A stretch of 23,782 nt of DNA from Erysipelotrichaceae bacterium UBA4808 (GCA_002402585.1 DHGC01000006.1:1-23782); one strand, 5' to 3'. Positions 6,958 through 15,984 are shown, counted from the stretch's first letter. Notes: a model not told the origin generated them from the sequence alone. Numbers and translations: made by a program.

Positions 6958-8389
6958 ATTTTAAACGAAAATCAATCAACTCCGCATACTCATGCGCAGA
7001 CTTCTGCCAGGACACATCTTTAGCCATCGCTTGTTTGCGCAATGTCTTAAAATCATCCTTACGATCCGTGTATGTTTCAAGAGCCAACCACAAGACATGT
7101 TTGAAATCATTCACGTTCATTGGAATGAAACTAAAGCCTGTTCCTTCCTTAGTGAATTGATTGTACGGTTGGACCGTATCCTTCAAACCACCCGTCTCAC
7201 GAACAACAGGAAGTGTTCCATAACGCATCGCAATCAACTGTGAAATACCACAAGGCTCAAACGCACTTGGCATCAACAACACGTCGGCACCCGCATAAAT
7301 ACGATGCGCCAACGATTCATTGTATCCACAATAGAAGACAGCACGTCGTGGATAACGGAACTCAATGGCTTTAAGTTCATTCTCAGCCCATGAATCTCCC
7401 GTACCCAAGACAACCACTTGAATATCCCAACCCATAATGTCATGCATCGCTTGGGTCAAAAGACTGACACCCTTCTGATCCGTTAAACGCGAAACCATCG
7501 CAACCAACATCACATCGGGATCTTCACGTAAGCCTAATTCTTTTTGAATGGCAAGCTTATTCGCCTTCTTACCACGTGTAACTGACTTGATACTGAATTT
7601 CTCAGCGAGATGATCATCGGTTGCAGGATCCCAAAGGTCCACATCGATGCCATTCACAATACCAAAGAGATCGGCTTGTCTAAGTTGTAAAACATATTCC
7701 ATGTTTTCACCAAACTCAGGCGTTAAAATTTCATGTGCATACGTTTTGGAAACGGTCGTGACCAAATCTGAATACAAGATACCCGCTTTCATCGTACTGA
7801 TACCATCTTTGAAACGTAAACGACCATCAAAGTAATAATCATTCGATAAACCAAAACAACTTTCCAAAATATCATAAGGGAAATACCCTTGGAATAATAA
7901 ATTATGAATCGTAAACAGAGTCAACGGCGTCTTGATTCTTTTCGCATACACTGTTTTCGCTAAAAGTGGAAGCATGCCGACATGCCAATCATGCGCATGC
8001 AAGACATCCGGCTCAACAATCTTCTCTTCGATTATTCTTAAAACCGCATGACTGAAAAAAGCAAACCGCTCTCCGTCATCCCCATAACCATAATACCCAT
8101 CTCGTTCAAAATACGGGGCATGTTCAATCAGGTAGAACGTCACGCCATCGATCACTTTAGAATAAATGGTCGCAACAGTATGGATGATCCCAACGTCGAC
8201 CTTAAACGTCTTCACTTTGGTTAACGTATTATGCATCGTCTTGGCTGTCTTCAAATACAAAGGCATAACCACCGACACTTCAAAGCCTTCACCCTTCATT
8301 GCCTGAGGCAATGAACCGATGACATCTGCCAAACCACCTGTTTTTACAAATGGCAACCCTTCAGATGCCGCAAACAACATTTTCTTCAT
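6956..8389 (-). CDS. glgA: Glycogen synthase (ADP-glucose, GT5 family)
   Basis: This enzyme adds glucose from ADP-glucose to the growing alpha-1,4-glucan chain. The product of 477 residues has the usual GT5 length. It begins with the ADP-glucose-binding KTGGLADVIGSLP motif near residue 16, has HAHDWHVGMLP and FTIHNLLFQGYFP in the N-terminal domain, and VNGIDVDLWDPATD and MVSRLTDQKG at the domain junction. The C-terminal donor site is PSAFEPCGISQLIAMRYGTLPVVRETGGLKDTV. Two starts are possible: GTG at 8392, sharing one base with the glgD stop (TAGTGATG), or ATG at 8389. The ATG is preferred. It is the third gene of glgC-glgD-glgA and is followed by a terminator. No branching enzyme or glycogen phosphorylase gene follows. 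Confidence 0.96.
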   Translation of the reverse strand: MKKMLFAASEGLPFVKTGGLADVIGSLPQAMKGEGFEVSVVMPLYLKTAKTMHNTLTKVKTFKVDVGIIHTVATIYSKVIDGVTFYLIEHAPYFERDGYYGYGDDGERFAFFSHAVLRIIEEKIVEPDVLHAHDWHVGMLPLLAKTVYAKRIKTPLTLFTIHNLLFQGYFPYDILESCFGLSNDYYFDGRLRFKDGISTMKAGILYSDLVTTVSKTYAHEILTPEFGENMEYVLQLRQADLFGIVNGIDVDLWDPATDDHLAEKFSIKSVTRGKKANKLAIQKELGLREDPDVMLVAMVSRLTDQKGVSLLTQAMHDIMGWDIQVVVLGTGDSWAENELKAIEFRYPRRAVFYCGYNESLAHRIYAGADVLLMPSAFEPCGISQLIAMRYGTLPVVRETGGLKDTVQPYNQFTKEGTGFSFIPMNVNDFKHVLWLALETYTDRKDDFKTLRKQAMAKDVSWQKSAHEYAELIDFRLK

Positions 8390-8391
8390 CA

Positions 8392-9507
8392 CTATACCCG
8401 ATCTTGTCGCTTCACATAGAGAACTTTATTCTCCTCTGCGACAAGCTCTTTGACCTTCGAAATCTGTGCGGACTTATCCACAACGACACGTTTGACATGA
8501 ACATTCTCACCAATAATAGCACCTTCTAAAACGATGGAATCCTCAATGATCGCACCTGGCTTAACGATGACACCACGACCCAAGACTGAATTGATGATCG
8601 TACCTTCAATATAACAACCATTGGCAATTACTGATTTCTTAACTTTTGCGTCTGGCGTGTACTGCGTAGGACAAGAATCACTGGTCCGCGTATGAATCGG
8701 CCAGTCTGGATTGAAGAGTTGCTTACCTGTGTTATAGTCTGTCAATTCCATATTCACACGATAATATTCATCCAATGAATTAATGCATGCGACATACCCT
8801 TTAACAGGGTAACCAACCATATTTAGAAGGGGGGCTTGTTCCTGAAGAACATCGCGCAATGAGTAGAAAGAAGAAATATTATCGGCCAAATGAATCATGT
8901 GAATGAAAAGTTCCTTGCTCATCATATACGCCGCCAAAGACACATGTCGATTCTTGTATTTACCACGATTTACTTCGATTTCTTCAACCTGTTTCTTATC
9001 ACTCAACTTCAAAGTATCGACACCAATGAAAGACTCATGCGCATTGTTCACCGTCTTATACAAGACCGTCACATCCGCTTTACGTTCAATATGTTGATTA
9101 TAGACTTCTTCCAAATTCACCGTATAGATCATATGACTTGGCATGATCATGACATATTCTTGTTTCGCATCTTCGATGAAACGCAAGTTCTGCAAAAACG
9201 CCGTAATATCATGATTGTAAGCTTCTGACTGCGTCGTCTCTTCACCTGTCAAAATACGAAGTTTCCCTTGTTTGGAGTTGATGTTATATTGACGACCACT
9301 ACCTAAATGCTCAATGACAGAACGTGGTTTATGTTTGACATAGACCTGTATGTGACGAATGCCTGAATTCGTCATGTTCGAAATCGCGAAATCAATCAAA
9401 CGATAACGAGCCAAGAACGAAAGTGAAGGAATTGGACGATAACTATCCAAACCTTGAACTTTAACCGAAGCATCATCATAATTAACGATTCCAAGTATAT
9501 TGTTCAT
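8392..9507 (-). CDS. glgD: GlgD, regulatory subunit of ADP-glucose pyrophosphorylase
   Basis: GlgD is a paralogue of GlgC found in Bacillota that forms a mixed tetramer with it and modulates activity. The 371-residue product keeps the fold: a nucleotidyltransferase-like N-terminal part with RYRLIDFAISNMTNSGI, and a C-terminal left-handed beta-helix with hexapeptide-like repeats (VIANGCYIEGTIINSVLGRGVIVKPGAIIEDSIVLEGAIIG). The pyrophosphorylase signature GGRGSRL and the following KxAxP segment of GlgC are replaced by MNNILGIVNYDDASVKVQGL, so it is unlikely to be catalytic by itself. The ATG at 9507 follows an AGGGGGG ribosome binding site, 12 bases after glgC. Its stop overlaps the start region of glgA. 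Confidence 0.93.
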   Translation of the reverse strand: MNNILGIVNYDDASVKVQGLDSYRPIPSLSFLARYRLIDFAISNMTNSGIRHIQVYVKHKPRSVIEHLGSGRQYNINSKQGKLRILTGEETTQSEAYNHDITAFLQNLRFIEDAKQEYVMIMPSHMIYTVNLEEVYNQHIERKADVTVLYKTVNNAHESFIGVDTLKLSDKKQVEEIEVNRGKYKNRHVSLAAYMMSKELFIHMIHLADNISSFYSLRDVLQEQAPLLNMVGYPVKGYVACINSLDEYYRVNMELTDYNTGKQLFNPDWPIHTRTSDSCPTQYTPDAKVKKSVIANGCYIEGTIINSVLGRGVIVKPGAIIEDSIVLEGAIIGENVHVKRVVVDKSAQISKVKELVAEENKVLYVKRQDRV

Positions 9508-9519
9508 CGTTGCGCCCCC

Positions 9520-10641
9520 CTAAACATTCTGTGAAATCAATTCGATTTCACCACTCTCAGATCCTACAACCACATCTTCAGAAATGCACACATCATCCGC
9601 AACGATCACGCGTTGAACTACGGCGCCCTTCTTCACATGTGTGAATGGCATCAAGACACTGTCTTTGACAACAGCACCTGCCTCAACTTTAACACCAGTA
9701 AACAAGACTGAGTTCACAACACGACCTTCGACTTCGCAACCTTGATTGATATAAGCATTCTCAATCGATGCCTCAGGTCCAATGTATTGTGGTGGAACAG
9801 TGATATCTTCGGTATAGATCTTCCAAGCAGAGTCGCCTAGATTGATTTCATCACGATGATAAATCAAATCCATATTGGCTTCCCATAAACTTTCAATCGT
9901 TCCGACATCCTTCCAATACCCCTTGAAACGATAAGCAAACAAACGTTTCTTTTCACTCAAGAACGTAGGAATGATATTCTTACCAAAATCATGTTCTGAA
10001 TCTTCAATCAAAACATCATCTTGCAATGCTTTCTTCAATTGTGGCCAGCTGAAGATATAGATCCCCATCGACGCTAGATTCGACTTAGGATTCTTAGGCT
10101 TTTCCTCAAACTCGTAAATTTGACCATCTGGATGAGCATTCATGATCCCAAAGCGAGACGCATCCTTCAAAGGTACCTCTAAGACCGCAACGGTTAAATC
10201 CGCTTTATTCTTTTTGTGATCTTCCAACATGGCATCATAATCCATCTTGTAGATATGATCCCCAGAAAGAATCAAAACATAATCCGGTTCATATTGATCC
10301 ACAAAATCGATATTTTGTGTGATTGCATCTGCCGTACCACGATACAGTCCAAAGCCTTCGCTCTTTTCACGAGGAGGCAAAACATAGATACCACTATCTT
10401 TGGCATCCAAACCCCAACGTTGGTCTTGAGCGACGTAAGAATTCAACAATACAGATTCATACTGCGTCAAAACACCGATAACTTGAATATTCGAATTCGC
10501 ACAATTACTTAGGGGAAAGTCGATGATGCGGTATTTCCCCCCAAAATATACCGCAGGTTTAGCAACTTTATTGGTAAGGTCAAAAAGACGTGATCCACGT
10601 CCACCTGCCAATATCATTGCGATCATATTATGTTTTCGCAT
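9520..10641 (-). CDS. glgC: Glucose-1-phosphate adenylyltransferase (ADP-glucose pyrophosphorylase)
   Basis: This enzyme makes ADP-glucose from ATP and glucose 1-phosphate, the committed step of bacterial glycogen synthesis. The 373-residue product has the nucleotide-binding MILAGGRGSRLFDLTNKVAKPAV segment (residues 9-31), FGGKYRIIDFPLSNC, the GLYRGTADAI motif, the metal and base-binding ILSGDHIYKMDY, the glucose 1-phosphate site FEEKPKNPKSN and YWKDVGTIESLWEAN. A C-terminal beta-helix region carries the hexapeptide-like repeats. The ATG at 10641 follows AAGGAGG. It heads the glgC-glgD-glgA operon. Confidence 0.97.
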   Translation of the reverse strand: MRKHNMIAMILAGGRGSRLFDLTNKVAKPAVYFGGKYRIIDFPLSNCANSNIQVIGVLTQYESVLLNSYVAQDQRWGLDAKDSGIYVLPPREKSEGFGLYRGTADAITQNIDFVDQYEPDYVLILSGDHIYKMDYDAMLEDHKKNKADLTVAVLEVPLKDASRFGIMNAHPDGQIYEFEEKPKNPKSNLASMGIYIFSWPQLKKALQDDVLIEDSEHDFGKNIIPTFLSEKKRLFAYRFKGYWKDVGTIESLWEANMDLIYHRDEINLGDSAWKIYTEDITVPPQYIGPEASIENAYINQGCEVEGRVVNSVLFTGVKVEAGAVVKDSVLMPFTHVKKGAVVQRVIVADDVCISEDVVVGSESGEIELISQNV

Positions 10642-10672
10642 GCGTACCCTCCTTAGAGTTGGCTATACGCAT

Positions 10673-10678
10673 ATTATA
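10673..10678 (-). promoter_or_regulatory. Probable -10 element of the glgCDA promoter
   Basis: A consensus TATAAT on the minus strand lies 31 bases upstream of the glgC ATG, in the 64-base gap after folT. No good -35 hexamer sits at 16-18 bases (TAGTGT at 17), so the promoter may need an activator. No terminator separates folT from glgC, so read-through from the upstream operon is also possible. Confidence 0.5.
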
Positions 10679-10705
10679 CCTTCTTTTATTTATTAACACT
10701 ACACG

Positions 10706-11518
10706 CTAAACCGTGAACTTGTCACGAAATATTGGCAGGATTGCCTTAATCAGAACCAAACCAATCATCGAATTAATGACAATCATCACAACCGCTTTAA
10801 TCAAGCGTACGGATACACTCACAATGAACGGAATTCCATACATAACATCCAACCATAAAGGTGTAAGCATCAATTGAACAATCATTTCCACAAGAATCAA
10901 AGCCAATATCCATAAGAATGCATAATGACTTTTCTGTTGCTTAAGAATGATGTTCAAACCAATTAAAAGCCCACTCAATAGAAAGATAATCAGTGCAGAT
11001 AGAACTAACTTAAGTTCCAAAGAAACCGTGATCAAACTTCCCTCTACTTTGATTTGATTGGTTGAAAAGACATAAGACATCGCTAAAATCGATATCAATA
11101 TGATGGCGATCGTCGGCAACATCCTTGTATAACGATCATCTGTTTTCACGATGCGCACAACTAAACCAGGAATAAAGCCAACCAGTACTTTATTCAAAGT
11201 GAACCCAAAGAACGGGAAGGCGATGGTTCCTGTAAGAAGTTCCAACACATCTGCCAACAAACCACCAACAAACCCCCAGAATGGTCCAAACACAAAACCA
11301 ATGAACATCAAAGGTATCTGTGAAAATCCAATCTTCAAGGATGGAAATCCAAAAAGAGGAATCATCCATGACAATAAAGCTAGGACAACACTGATTCCAA
11401 CTAATAGACTCACCATGACCAGGGTCTTGAGTTGAATCTTTGGTTTACTTATTTTCACACTAATAAAGCCGATTAAAGCAATGGCAAACACACTTGCAAT
11501 TTGACTAAATAGAATCAT
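10706..11518 (-). CDS. folT: FolT-like folate-specific ECF transporter S component
   Basis: Predicted substrate-capture membrane subunit for folate that docks with an energy-coupling-factor module (EcfA, EcfA', EcfT), which is not encoded in this window. The 270-residue protein is almost wholly hydrophobic. It begins with two helices (about 2-20 and 31-53). Then comes the typical S-component core LKIGFSQIPLMFIGFVFGPFWGFVGGLLADVLELLTGT followed by PFFGFTLNKVLVGFIPGLV, as in the FolT group. The C-terminal half has an extra stretch of helices. Its ATG overlaps the folC stop by four bases (ATGA), and AGGGGT serves as ribosome binding site. Coupling to folylpolyglutamate synthase strongly supports a folate substrate: imported folate is trapped by glutamylation. 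Folate specificity is inferred from family resemblance and this neighbour. Confidence 0.85.
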   Translation of the reverse strand: MILFSQIASVFAIALIGFISVKISKPKIQLKTLVMVSLLVGISVVLALLSWMIPLFGFPSLKIGFSQIPLMFIGFVFGPFWGFVGGLLADVLELLTGTIAFPFFGFTLNKVLVGFIPGLVVRIVKTDDRYTRMLPTIAIILISILAMSYVFSTNQIKVEGSLITVSLELKLVLSALIIFLLSGLLIGLNIILKQQKSHYAFLWILALILVEMIVQLMLTPLWLDVMYGIPFIVSVSVRLIKAVVMIVINSMIGLVLIKAILPIFRDKFTV

Positions 11519-12756
11519 GGTTTTACCCCTAAGATCTCAGGTAAGATCGTTTGTCTAACCTGGCTGATGAAATATAAAGAACCTGTGATCAAGCACGAAC
11601 CTTTCACACTCAATTCAATCCCTTTTAGAATCGCTTCACGATTATCTTGGATCGCCAAGACATTCCCATGGCTCAACATTTCTAAACTCGCAGCTCGATA
11701 AAAATCAAACTCCGTCACGATGACCTCATCCGCAATGGATAACAAGTCATCCAACATCGCATCCGTCTCTTTATCCCGCAAGGCAGAGAACACGATCACC
11801 AAAGGTTTCGGTAAATATTGAGCACTTTCAATCAAGGCTGAAATACCATGCGTATTGTGTGCCCCATCGATGATGATGTGAGGATTTGTAGAGATCAACT
11901 CAAAGCGACCTTTCCATTGGGTGTCTTTTAAGCCATCGATGATATCATCATCACCTATCTCAAAATAATTTGATAGATATCGAGCACCTTCAATGGCTAA
12001 ACTCGCATTCTTGACTTGAAATAAAGCCGCTGTATTTAAGTGTATCGATAGATTATCATAATTAAACGATATTCCATGCTTAAGTTCGATGTTTTGAGCT
12101 TCTTTGATAGAATGGCACTTCGCATTGCGTTCCATACAGATACGTCTGAAAACATCTAGACATTCCAGCTTATTCTCCGATGTAAAGAGAGGTACACCTT
12201 CTTTTACAATCCCAGCTTTCTCAATACTGATCAATTCAAGCGTGTCCCCTAAGATATCCATATGATCAAAACCAATCGTTGTGATCAAACTAACCAAAGG
12301 AACAATGACATTCGTCGCATCCAAGCGACCCCCTAAGCCTACTTCAAATAAAGCGATATCAACATCCTGATCCAAGAAGTAATGAATCGCAATAAGCGTA
12401 TCAATCTCAAACATGGAAAGATTGTTTTCTTCAATCATTTCCGCAAAAAGATTTCCATAATACAAAAGCTGTTCATCAGAAATGTAAACATCATTGACAC
12501 GAATACGATCATTGTGAACTTCCAAATGAGGTGACGTAAAGGTTCCCACCTTTAGTCCCGACGCCTGCAAAATCGCTCTTAAATAATTGGTTGTGCTTCC
12601 TTTACCATTGGTTCCAGCAATATGTACAGTTTTTAGCTGGTGTTGTGGATTACCTAGACTTTCCAAAAACGCCTTAAAATGATCGAGACTAAAGCGACCT
12701 TTGTTCATACGATTCGTTGTGTAATCAATGAAGGAATGGATATCGTTGAATTTCAT
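11515..12756 (-). CDS. folC: Folylpolyglutamate synthase / dihydrofolate synthase
   Basis: FolC adds glutamate residues to folates, retaining them in the cell, and in many bacteria also makes dihydrofolate from dihydropteroate. The Mur-ligase-type product (413 residues) has the ATP-binding loop HIAGTNGKGSTTNYLRAIL (loop at residues about 48-54), TFTSPHLEVHNDRIRVN, the catalytic FEVGLGGRLDATN, ITTIGFDHMDILGDTLELIS with KAGI, and the C-terminal IDGAHNTHGI segment. The ATG at 12756 overlaps the ung stop (TTATGA). Two in-frame GTG codons lie at 12765 and 12762, and no strong ribosome binding site distinguishes them, so the start is likely but not certain. It overlaps folT at its end. Second-last gene of the SBP-MFS-ung-folC-folT operon. 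Confidence 0.95.
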   Translation of the reverse strand: MKFNDIHSFIDYTTNRMNKGRFSLDHFKAFLESLGNPQHQLKTVHIAGTNGKGSTTNYLRAILQASGLKVGTFTSPHLEVHNDRIRVNDVYISDEQLLYYGNLFAEMIEENNLSMFEIDTLIAIHYFLDQDVDIALFEVGLGGRLDATNVIVPLVSLITTIGFDHMDILGDTLELISIEKAGIVKEGVPLFTSENKLECLDVFRRICMERNAKCHSIKEAQNIELKHGISFNYDNLSIHLNTAALFQVKNASLAIEGARYLSNYFEIGDDDIIDGLKDTQWKGRFELISTNPHIIIDGAHNTHGISALIESAQYLPKPLVIVFSALRDKETDAMLDDLLSIADEVIVTEFDFYRAASLEMLSHGNVLAIQDNREAILKGIELSVKGSCLITGSLYFISQVRQTILPEILGVKP

Positions 12757-13403
12757 AAACACCACACAATGGGTTGGAACCCATTTTGAGTTAAAAAGGA
12801 GTTTGTCTTAGAAAATGGTTTTGAGCCAAAGAAGCCTTGGTATGAAGATAACGGTGAAGGGTGTGGTGCTCTTAAAACCAAATGTTGAGGATTATTTAAA
12901 AACGCTGCTTTTTGTTGAGCTTTGTTTCCCCAGAGGATAAAGACAATGGCTTGGTTTTGTTCATTCAGAACCTGAAGGACATGATCCGTAAATAACTCCC
13001 AACCGATTTTCGAATGAGATAAAGGTTTACTTTCTTCTACACTCAGATAAGTGTTGAGAAGGAACACACCTTGTTTAGCCCAACTCACTAAGCTTCCACT
13101 CTTAGGTAAAGCGCAACCCATATCATCCACCAATTCCTTAAAGATATTATTTAAGCTGGGTGGAAAGGGAATACCTGGATTCACCGAGAAACACAAACCA
13201 TGCGCTTGACTCACTTGATGATAAGGATCTTGACCAAGAATCACAACTTTAACTTGATCAAGCGGTGTATAAGCAAACGCATTAAAGATATCTTTTTTTG
13301 GTGGATAAATTGTTTTCGTAGCATAAGCTTCTTTCAGTTGTTTCGAAAGTTTGACGAAATATTCTTGCTTGAACTCATTTGTTAAAAAATCTTCCCAACG
13401 CAT
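12753..13403 (-). CDS. ung: Uracil-DNA glycosylase
   Basis: Family 1 uracil-DNA glycosylase excises uracil from DNA to start base-excision repair. The 216-residue product has the catalytic water-activating motif VVILGQDPYHQ, then AHGLCFSV, PPSLNNIFKEL, GVFLLNTYLSV, the uracil-contacting IVFILWGNKAQ and the minor-groove loop HPSPLSSYQGFFGSKPFSKTN. The ATG at 13403 (MRWEDFLTNEF) lies one base after the MFS stop codon (TGATATG) and has AGG eight bases upstream. A longer reading from 13457 would add 18 residues that overlap the permease gene and do not match the usual start. It is co-transcribed with the permease upstream and folC downstream. Confidence 0.96.
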   Translation of the reverse strand: MRWEDFLTNEFKQEYFVKLSKQLKEAYATKTIYPPKKDIFNAFAYTPLDQVKVVILGQDPYHQVSQAHGLCFSVNPGIPFPPSLNNIFKELVDDMGCALPKSGSLVSWAKQGVFLLNTYLSVEESKPLSHSKIGWELFTDHVLQVLNEQNQAIVFILWGNKAQQKAAFLNNPQHLVLRAPHPSPLSSYQGFFGSKPFSKTNSFLTQNGFQPIVWCL

Positions 13404-13404
13404 A

Positions 13405-14613
13405 TCAGACCTGTTTAAAAGCATCTCGCTTGGTGTGGTAATTTTTAGCATAGACAACTAATACAACAATCGCAACGGAACAAAACGTTACTGCTACAAT
13501 CAGGGAATACGGCTCAGGCAAGATAAACGATAATGCGATTGTCATGGCCATACCCAATAAGCGTCCACCATTCAAAGCAAACTCTTTCGCAATTACCCTA
13601 CCCGTGATGTTTTCATGTTCAGTATAATCTTGCATCGCATTCATCATAATGATATTGAAGGTGTTGGATACAAAAGGAATCGCCAAAGCATTGACCAGAC
13701 CAAAGTAGATTGCCCCAATCAGATTGGGCACCAAAACCAACATCATCGTACTTGTGAACAACAGCAGCGCTCCATAAAAATAGATTTGAATCCGATTGTT
13801 GCGTTGAATGACACGACTTGCGATGGTATTGGCAATTAAGTTCAAAACTGCAAAACCCGTCAATAAGTCACCATATAAACTCCCTTTACCACCCGTCGCA
13901 TTGTAAATCAGGATGCCCGTCATCACGATAAGCATGCTATCACGCAAACCAAAAATGAAATGACTGGTCATGACATAACGCCATTGCCCATCCTCTTTTA
14001 AGTTTAATTTATCCCATACCGTATAGGATTTCGTTTCAAAGAAGTTCTCAACACGCGTTGATACAAAGGCAGCCAACATCTGCAACACAATGACGATCCA
14101 GAAGATACGAATATACCCTTCCGTATCCGAATTGGACAAACGTACGATCATCGTTGCCACAAAAGGTGCTACGATCGTCGATGCCGCATTGAAGATACCC
14201 ATGGTTGAAATGAATTTAGCACGTGTTTCACGTGTTGAAACCTTAAGGTTCAATTTAACAATGGAGAACCAATACAAGCCTTCACCCGAACCAATGATCA
14301 AACCCACCCCATAGATCAAGAGAATATTGTTCGTAAACAAATGGTTGAACATCAACAAGTACCCCAATGCACTGATGATGATGATTAAACCTGTTGTAAG
14401 TATCGTCGATAAGGACCACTTGCGTGAAATGATGCCCGCAACATAGAACCCCAAAGGAATCATGGTGAAACGAACCATTGCATACGCTGTCATTGAATAA
14501 ATGGACCCTGTAAACGCATAGAGATAAACATTAACAAAAACAGCGGACATTGTAGCCGCTATAAAATAGATTGCATTGATTAATACCAATAATTTTTCAT
14601 TCCGATTTAACAT
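13405..14613 (-). CDS. Major facilitator superfamily permease, substrate unknown
   Basis: Polytopic membrane transporter of about 402 residues with roughly twelve hydrophobic segments. Examples are LVLINAIYFIAATMSAVFVNVYLYAF near the N-terminus, ILTTGLIIIISALGYLLMF, and LIVAVTFCSVAIVVLVVYA at the C-terminal end. The central loop after the sixth helix (RVENFFETKSYTVWDKLNLK) is typical of MFS proteins. ATG 14613 (MLNRNEKLL) follows GAGGG at good spacing. A longer frame from 14646 is less likely. The gene starts 17 bases inside the end of the upstream solute-binding protein gene, so both are translated from one mRNA. The substrate cannot be read from the sequence; the MalE-like neighbour hints at a carbohydrate or glycoside. 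Confidence 0.85.
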   Translation of the reverse strand: MLNRNEKLLVLINAIYFIAATMSAVFVNVYLYAFTGSIYSMTAYAMVRFTMIPLGFYVAGIISRKWSLSTILTTGLIIIISALGYLLMFNHLFTNNILLIYGVGLIIGSGEGLYWFSIVKLNLKVSTRETRAKFISTMGIFNAASTIVAPFVATMIVRLSNSDTEGYIRIFWIVIVLQMLAAFVSTRVENFFETKSYTVWDKLNLKEDGQWRYVMTSHFIFGLRDSMLIVMTGILIYNATGGKGSLYGDLLTGFAVLNLIANTIASRVIQRNNRIQIYFYGALLLFTSTMMLVLVPNLIGAIYFGLVNALAIPFVSNTFNIIMMNAMQDYTEHENITGRVIAKEFALNGGRLLGMAMTIALSFILPEPYSLIVAVTFCSVAIVVLVVYAKNYHTKRDAFKQV

Positions 14614-15952
14614 CGATTTTTCCCTCGAACAATTTTGAATGCGCATTGACCCATTGGTCGGATAAGATTGCTAATTCAATTTGCGCTTCACTAGGAGTCA
14701 GTTCCTTATTCCATAAACGACGAATGACTTCCATCACATCTATATCATAATACAAAGCAAAAGCTAAATGTTGCGGATAGTCCTGAATGGCAATCAAAGG
14801 TTCACTGATGGATGCTTGATAGGCATACGCAAATTGTTTGCTTCGTTCATTTTTAAACTCAATCTCATTTAATAAATCTAAATTCGCTAGGGGAATATCC
14901 GCATGGGTATCCACATAGGCTTGTAAGGCATCAACCGAACTTAAGAAAGACATGACTTCATGGGCGAAGCTTGGATACTGAACATCCTTATTCAATACAT
15001 AGCCTTTTATATCATGAAGTAGAGGTCTCAAAGGTTCCATACTTGATTCTTCTGCTTTTGGAAACACCGACACAACCCATTCACTCGCATGCTTGCTATC
15101 CCATTCATTGAGATACATAAAATTAGATGCTTGACTGAAGACGAATTGATCATTTGCCATGACCAAGGGATAATCCCAAACATAATCTTCTGCCAAATTG
15201 GAATCGCTTTGTTCCCAATTCACATTGGACAAGCGTTCAATAAACATCAATGCATTTAGAAATTCTTCCTTCTCAAAGCCAGGTTCAAAAGATGAATAGT
15301 CTTCAAACAAATGCCAACCAGAAGCAGTTAGATAAGGATAGAATGAGAAACGATCATTCAAAGCTAAAACCAAACTATTGGGACTTTGAGATAAGGTTTC
15401 ACTTTGTGCGAACATCTTCTCGAACGATTCAAATTCATCATGCAGATAGTTATTATTCGCATCCACCCAAGGATAACCCAGTTCTTCCAACTTAGTTTTA
15501 TTCGTCAAAAAGACGAAACCTTCACCGGTGTAAGCTAAAAAGCGTTTCCCTTCGACATTCAACTCAGAACTGATTTGATCTGGCCGATTAAACTCGAAAT
15601 CAATCAATGCATAGAGTTGATCATACTGTAAAGCTGCCTCATGAGCGCTTACATACTGAATATCCTTAGATCCTTCTTCTACCATCAATAACGTCTTAAA
15701 ACGATTGGTATGTTCAGGATATGTCGTGTTCCATAGCGTCTCTAAAGCCAACCCATATTCCACATTATCCACTTCAACGACGAGGCTTGCGCCTTCCTCA
15801 AAATCATAACGTTTCAACTCATCGTTATAACAAACCAAGTCCTCTTCTATATCACATTTACGCAATGCTTGTGTACCTAAAAATAAGCCCAACATGAGTG
15901 TAAAACTTATAAGAATCGCAAGTAAAATCAAGATCGTTTTTTTCATCTTCAT
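14597..15952 (-). CDS. MalE-like extracellular solute-binding protein with N-terminal membrane anchor
   Basis: Divergent extracellular carbohydrate-type solute-binding protein of 451 residues. A basic start and a long hydrophobic segment (KKTILILLAILISFTLMLGLFLGTQA, residues about 4-29) form a signal or membrane anchor. No lipobox cysteine is positioned for lipoprotein processing; the nearest cysteine is in ALRKCD. Family hints are GFVFLTNKTKLEELGYPWVD followed by the acidic DANNNYLHDEFESFEKMF, resembling the inserted loop of maltose-binding proteins, and late segments SFAHEVMSFLSSVDALQAYVDTHADIPLANLDLL, typical of MalE C-terminal lobes. No ABC permease genes accompany it; an MFS gene follows with a 17-base overlap. 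Start at 15952 or the methionine at 15946; no strong ribosome binding site is seen. Role uncertain: ligand capture, or sensing for the coupled permease. Confidence 0.75.
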   Translation of the reverse strand: MKMKKTILILLAILISFTLMLGLFLGTQALRKCDIEEDLVCYNDELKRYDFEEGASLVVEVDNVEYGLALETLWNTTYPEHTNRFKTLLMVEEGSKDIQYVSAHEAALQYDQLYALIDFEFNRPDQISSELNVEGKRFLAYTGEGFVFLTNKTKLEELGYPWVDANNNYLHDEFESFEKMFAQSETLSQSPNSLVLALNDRFSFYPYLTASGWHLFEDYSSFEPGFEKEEFLNALMFIERLSNVNWEQSDSNLAEDYVWDYPLVMANDQFVFSQASNFMYLNEWDSKHASEWVVSVFPKAEESSMEPLRPLLHDIKGYVLNKDVQYPSFAHEVMSFLSSVDALQAYVDTHADIPLANLDLLNEIEFKNERSKQFAYAYQASISEPLIAIQDYPQHLAFALYYDIDVMEVIRRLWNKELTPSEAQIELAILSDQWVNAHSKLFEGKIDVKSE

Positions 15953-15959
15953 AAGTTTA

Positions 15960-15973
15960 CCAAAACGCTTTCA
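15960..15973 (-). promoter_or_regulatory. Imperfect cre / LacI-family operator-like site
   Basis: Minus strand TGAAAGCGTTTTGG keeps twelve of fourteen positions of the cre pattern TGWNANCGNTNWCA; the last two bases differ. It lies between the predicted transcription start and the start codon of the solute-binding protein gene, where a bound CcpA or MalR-type repressor would block transcription. Only a weak candidate. Confidence 0.3.
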
Positions 15974-15984
15974 TAAGTTCAAAC

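Noticed and set aside
8890..9228. 112-codon plus-strand open frame opposite glgD
   Set aside because: Antisense to a well-supported gene; composition is that of complement codons.
10711..10725. Small inverted repeat CGTGA-N5-TCACG at the end of folT, upstream of the glgC promoter
   Set aside because: Spacing is one base short of a CRP/FNR site and it is formed by the last folT codons; no T-run for a terminator.
12765..12790. Inverted repeat AATGGGTTCCAACCCATT near the end of ung
   Set aside because: Lies wholly within conserved-length coding sequence with only a two-base centre and no T-run; not a terminator, and a role at the folC start cannot be supported.
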